Assembly (NCBI GenBank): GCA_007258455.2
Contig: VDFB02000001.1
Location: 18,523,022-18,587,021, forward strand
DNA length: 64,000 bases
Direction of reading: 5' to 3'
Source of the DNA: Sequoia sempervirens
Taxonomy: Eukaryota; Streptophyta; Pinopsida; Cupressales; Cupressaceae
Below the pieces are notes generated by a model, which saw nothing but the letters and a program-made list of their open reading frames with translations, made no database searches and was not told the origin of the DNA. A program made the translations under genes and the position numbers. This document shows, piece by piece, positions 62,158 to 64,000 of the stretch. How positions within the stretch are numbered: the first letter of the stretch is position 1; every line of letters begins with the position of its first letter.

Positions 62158-63572
62158 GCTAAACTCAACAAAAAATGAAGGTTCACGAAAGCTGATAGAA
62201 AATAAAAGTATAGAATGAACAACAACAGTGCAATCCATAATTGTAGTCACCAAAGTTGATTGATGGCCCATGAAATCTCAAACACGAGTGGTTTCCTAAG
62301 TGTGTCTGTAACTCAAGGAAAAGGGAAGGTTCCCAAAAAGCGATAAAAAATATGCGTATAGAACAACAACAATTTTATCCACAATTGTAGTTCCCAAAGT
62401 TGATTGATGGCCCACAAAAACTCAAACATGAACGGTTTCCAAAATGTGGCTATATCTCTATAAAAAATGAAGGTTTGTGCAAAGCGATAGCAATTACGTG
62501 TATAGAATACACAAGTACAGTATAATCCACAATCGCAGTCACCAAAAGTGATTTAAAATATGCGTACAGAATGGACAACTATAGTGCAATCCAAATTGTA
62601 GTCACCAAAGTTGATCAATGGCCCACGAAAAGTAAAAAGCGAGGAGTTTCCTAAGTGCGGATATAACTCAATCAAAAGTAAAGATTCGTGAAAGGCTATA
62701 GAAAATAAGCATATAGAATGCACAACTATAGTGTAATCCACAATTGTAATCACCAAAATTGATTGATGGCCTAAAAAAACTCAAACACGAGCGGTTTCCT
62801 AAATGCGGCTATAACTAGACAAACAATTAATGTACTTAATAGGCAATAAAAAATTACCGTTGATAATGCACAACTACAGTGGAGTGCACAATTGTAGTCA
62901 CCAAAATTGATCGATGGCCCACGAAAACTCAAACACCAGCAGTTTCCTAAACGTGGCTATAACTCAACAAAAAATGAAGGTTTGTGAGAGGTGATAGAAA
63001 ATACACGTATAGAATGGACAACTATTGTACATTCCACAATAGTTGTCCCCAAAGTTGATCGATGGCCCACAAAAACTCAAACACAAGTGGTTTCCTAAGT
63101 GCGGCTATAACTGAATAAAAAATGATGGTTCGTGAAAGGCAATAGAAAATATACGTATAGAATGGACAACTACAGTGTAGTCCACAATCGTAGTCAAAAA
63201 ATTTGATCGATGGCCAATGAAAACTTAAACATGAGCGGTTTCCTAAGAGTGGCTATAACTCAATGAAAAATGAAGGTTTGTGAAAGGTGAGAGGAAATAC
63301 GTGTATATAATGCACAACTATAGTTTAATCCACAATCCTAGTCACCAAAGTTGATCGATAGCCAACAAAAACTCAAACATGAACATTTTCCTAAATGCGG
63401 GTATAACTCAAGAAAAAATGAAGTATCATGAAAGGTGATTAAAAATATGCATACAGAATGCACAACTACAGTACAACCCATAATTGTAGTCACCAAAGTT
63501 GATTGATGGCCTAGAAAAACTCAACAAAAAATAAAGGTTCGCGAAAGGTAATAGAAAATACACGTATAGAAT
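62158..63572 (+). repeat. Satellite A block, plus orientation (about 9.6 monomers), up to the rRNA insert
   Basis: It starts at the same inversion point as 27718 and follows that array monomer by monomer. The final monomer is interrupted at cgtatagaatg by the plastid fragment. Confidence 0.92.
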
Positions 63573-63758
63573 GTGGACGAACCTTGTGAAGGAATCCTTA
63601 GGTTTTCGGGGTATTTAATTCTCACCAATTTTTGAGTTACTCAAGCTGACATTCTCACTTCCGCTTCATCCACAACTGCTCACGCAAACACTTCCCTCTG
63701 AGGCGGAACGCTCCCCTACTGATGTATGTTTTATTACATCCCACAGCATCGGAAGATC
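63573..63758 (-). pseudogene. rrn23: Plastid 23S rRNA gene fragment (nuclear plastid DNA), diverged
   Basis: Read on the minus strand, this segment follows the large-subunit rRNA of chloroplasts. It has a gctgtgggatgta stem, then taggggagcgttccgcct, agagggaag, gaagcgga, gagaatgtc, gcttgagtaac, ttggtgagaat, cccgaaaacctaag and caaggttcgtcca. This corresponds to roughly the domain II/III region of bacterial 23S rRNA. I recognise it from memory of plastid rRNA; no search was run. Differences from what I recall of functional plastid genes are mostly C-to-T and G-to-A, as in methylated nuclear DNA, so it is not a working rRNA. It replaces part of one satellite A monomer. The ends show tgtgga and tccaca shared with the satellite. 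The paralogous satellite at about 29545-29575 has no insert. Confidence 0.88.
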
Positions 63759-64000
63759 CACAACCACAGTGTTATCCACAAGCGTAGTGACCAAAGTTGA
63801 TCGATGGCACACATGTACAAAATGGACAACTACAGTGCAATCGACAATTGTAGTGACCAAAGTTGGTCGATGGCACACGAAAAATCAAACACGAGAGGCT
63901 TCCTAAACGGAGATGTAAATCACCAAAAAATGAAGGTTCACAAAAGGCCATTGAAAATACGCATACAAAATGGACAACTACAATGCAATCACAATCCTAG
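63759..64000 (+). repeat. Satellite A block, plus orientation, continuing past the window edge (about 1.6 monomers)
   Basis: It resumes with cacaaccacagtgttatcc and matches 29560-29790, including the truncated monomer (gatggcacacatgtac), ggcttcctaaacgg and gatgtaaatcacc. It runs to the right edge. Confidence 0.9.

Larger units (their letters stand above)
58826..64000 (+). repeat. Segmental duplication, copy 2 (runs off the window)
   Basis: This is the partner of 21464-29795 in the same orientation. Both special junctions (59279 and 62157) and several rare monomers are shared. The plastid rRNA fragment at 63573-63758 is unique to this copy. Confidence 0.88.

Noticed and set aside
63572..63762. 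Small DNA transposon with 6-bp terminal inverted repeats (tgtgga ... tccaca)
   Set aside because: The interior matches plastid 23S rRNA, the 6-bp ends overlap normal satellite bases, and no target-site duplication is present. Break-repair capture is the simpler account.
2006..64000. Telomere repeats or 5S/45S rDNA arrays as the source of the tandem signal
   Set aside because: No runs of the plant telomere heptamer and no 5S-type or 18S/28S-type sequence are seen. The only rRNA is the single plastid-type fragment.

Overview
Organism and overall nature. This is a eukaryotic, almost certainly plant, heterochromatic window. It has no intact gene, is AT-rich, and is about 96% tandem satellite DNA. 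The only non-satellite pieces are a decayed LTR-retrotransposon region at the left edge (1-1905), a 100-N assembly gap (1906-2005), a GC-rich 320-bp island (8028-8347) and a roughly 186-bp fragment that I recognise as plastid 23S rRNA (63573-63758). The plastid fragment, the plant-type LTR/gag and the CpG decay all point to a plant nuclear genome. I cannot name the species or match either satellite to a published family. || Satellites. Family A (about 42.5 kb, roughly 287 copies) has a 147-148 bp monomer. Its landmarks on the strand I call plus are caccaaagttgatcgatgg, gcggtttcctaaatgcgg, ataactcaacaaaaaatgaa and a terminal tgtaatccacaatcgta. Family B (about 18.8 kb, roughly 65 copies) has a repeat unit of about 290 bp, with plus-strand landmarks gaggggttcttgcatgttgg and gacgatctgggtct. 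Each B unit is itself two diverged halves of about 155-159 and 133-135 bp, which share blocks at identical offsets. Both families therefore rest on a nucleosome-sized module. || Layout (strand = orientation of the satellite). A+ 2006-2376; B+ 2377-4864; A- 4865-5866; B+ 5867-7259; A- 7265-10393 (GC-rich island inside); B- 10395-14382; A+ 14383-18330; B+ 18331-20984; A+ 20985-21463; B- 21464-21923; a three-part junction; A- 21968-27717; A+ 27718-39713 (one inverted monomer at 30037-30196); B+ 39714-42676; A+ 42677-46988; A- 46989-50924; A+ 50925-51829; A- 51830-53903; B- 53904-56290; A- 56291-56777; B- 56778-59278; the same three-part junction; A- 59322-62157; A+ 62158-64000 (plastid rRNA inside). 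|| History. The window is a mosaic made by repeated inversion, segmental duplication and microhomology joining. The section 56.8-64.0 kb is a diverged, collinear copy of 11.4-14.4 kb plus 21.5-29.8 kb, including an identical complex junction and an identical inversion point. In the left copy a 7.1-kb block (14383-21463) interrupts the collinearity and is flanked by about 137 bp of duplicated B sequence. Younger tandem events (units of 288, 296, 338 and 739 bp) show that local amplification continued. The many open frames of 60-147 codons are shadows of the satellites and are not annotated as genes.
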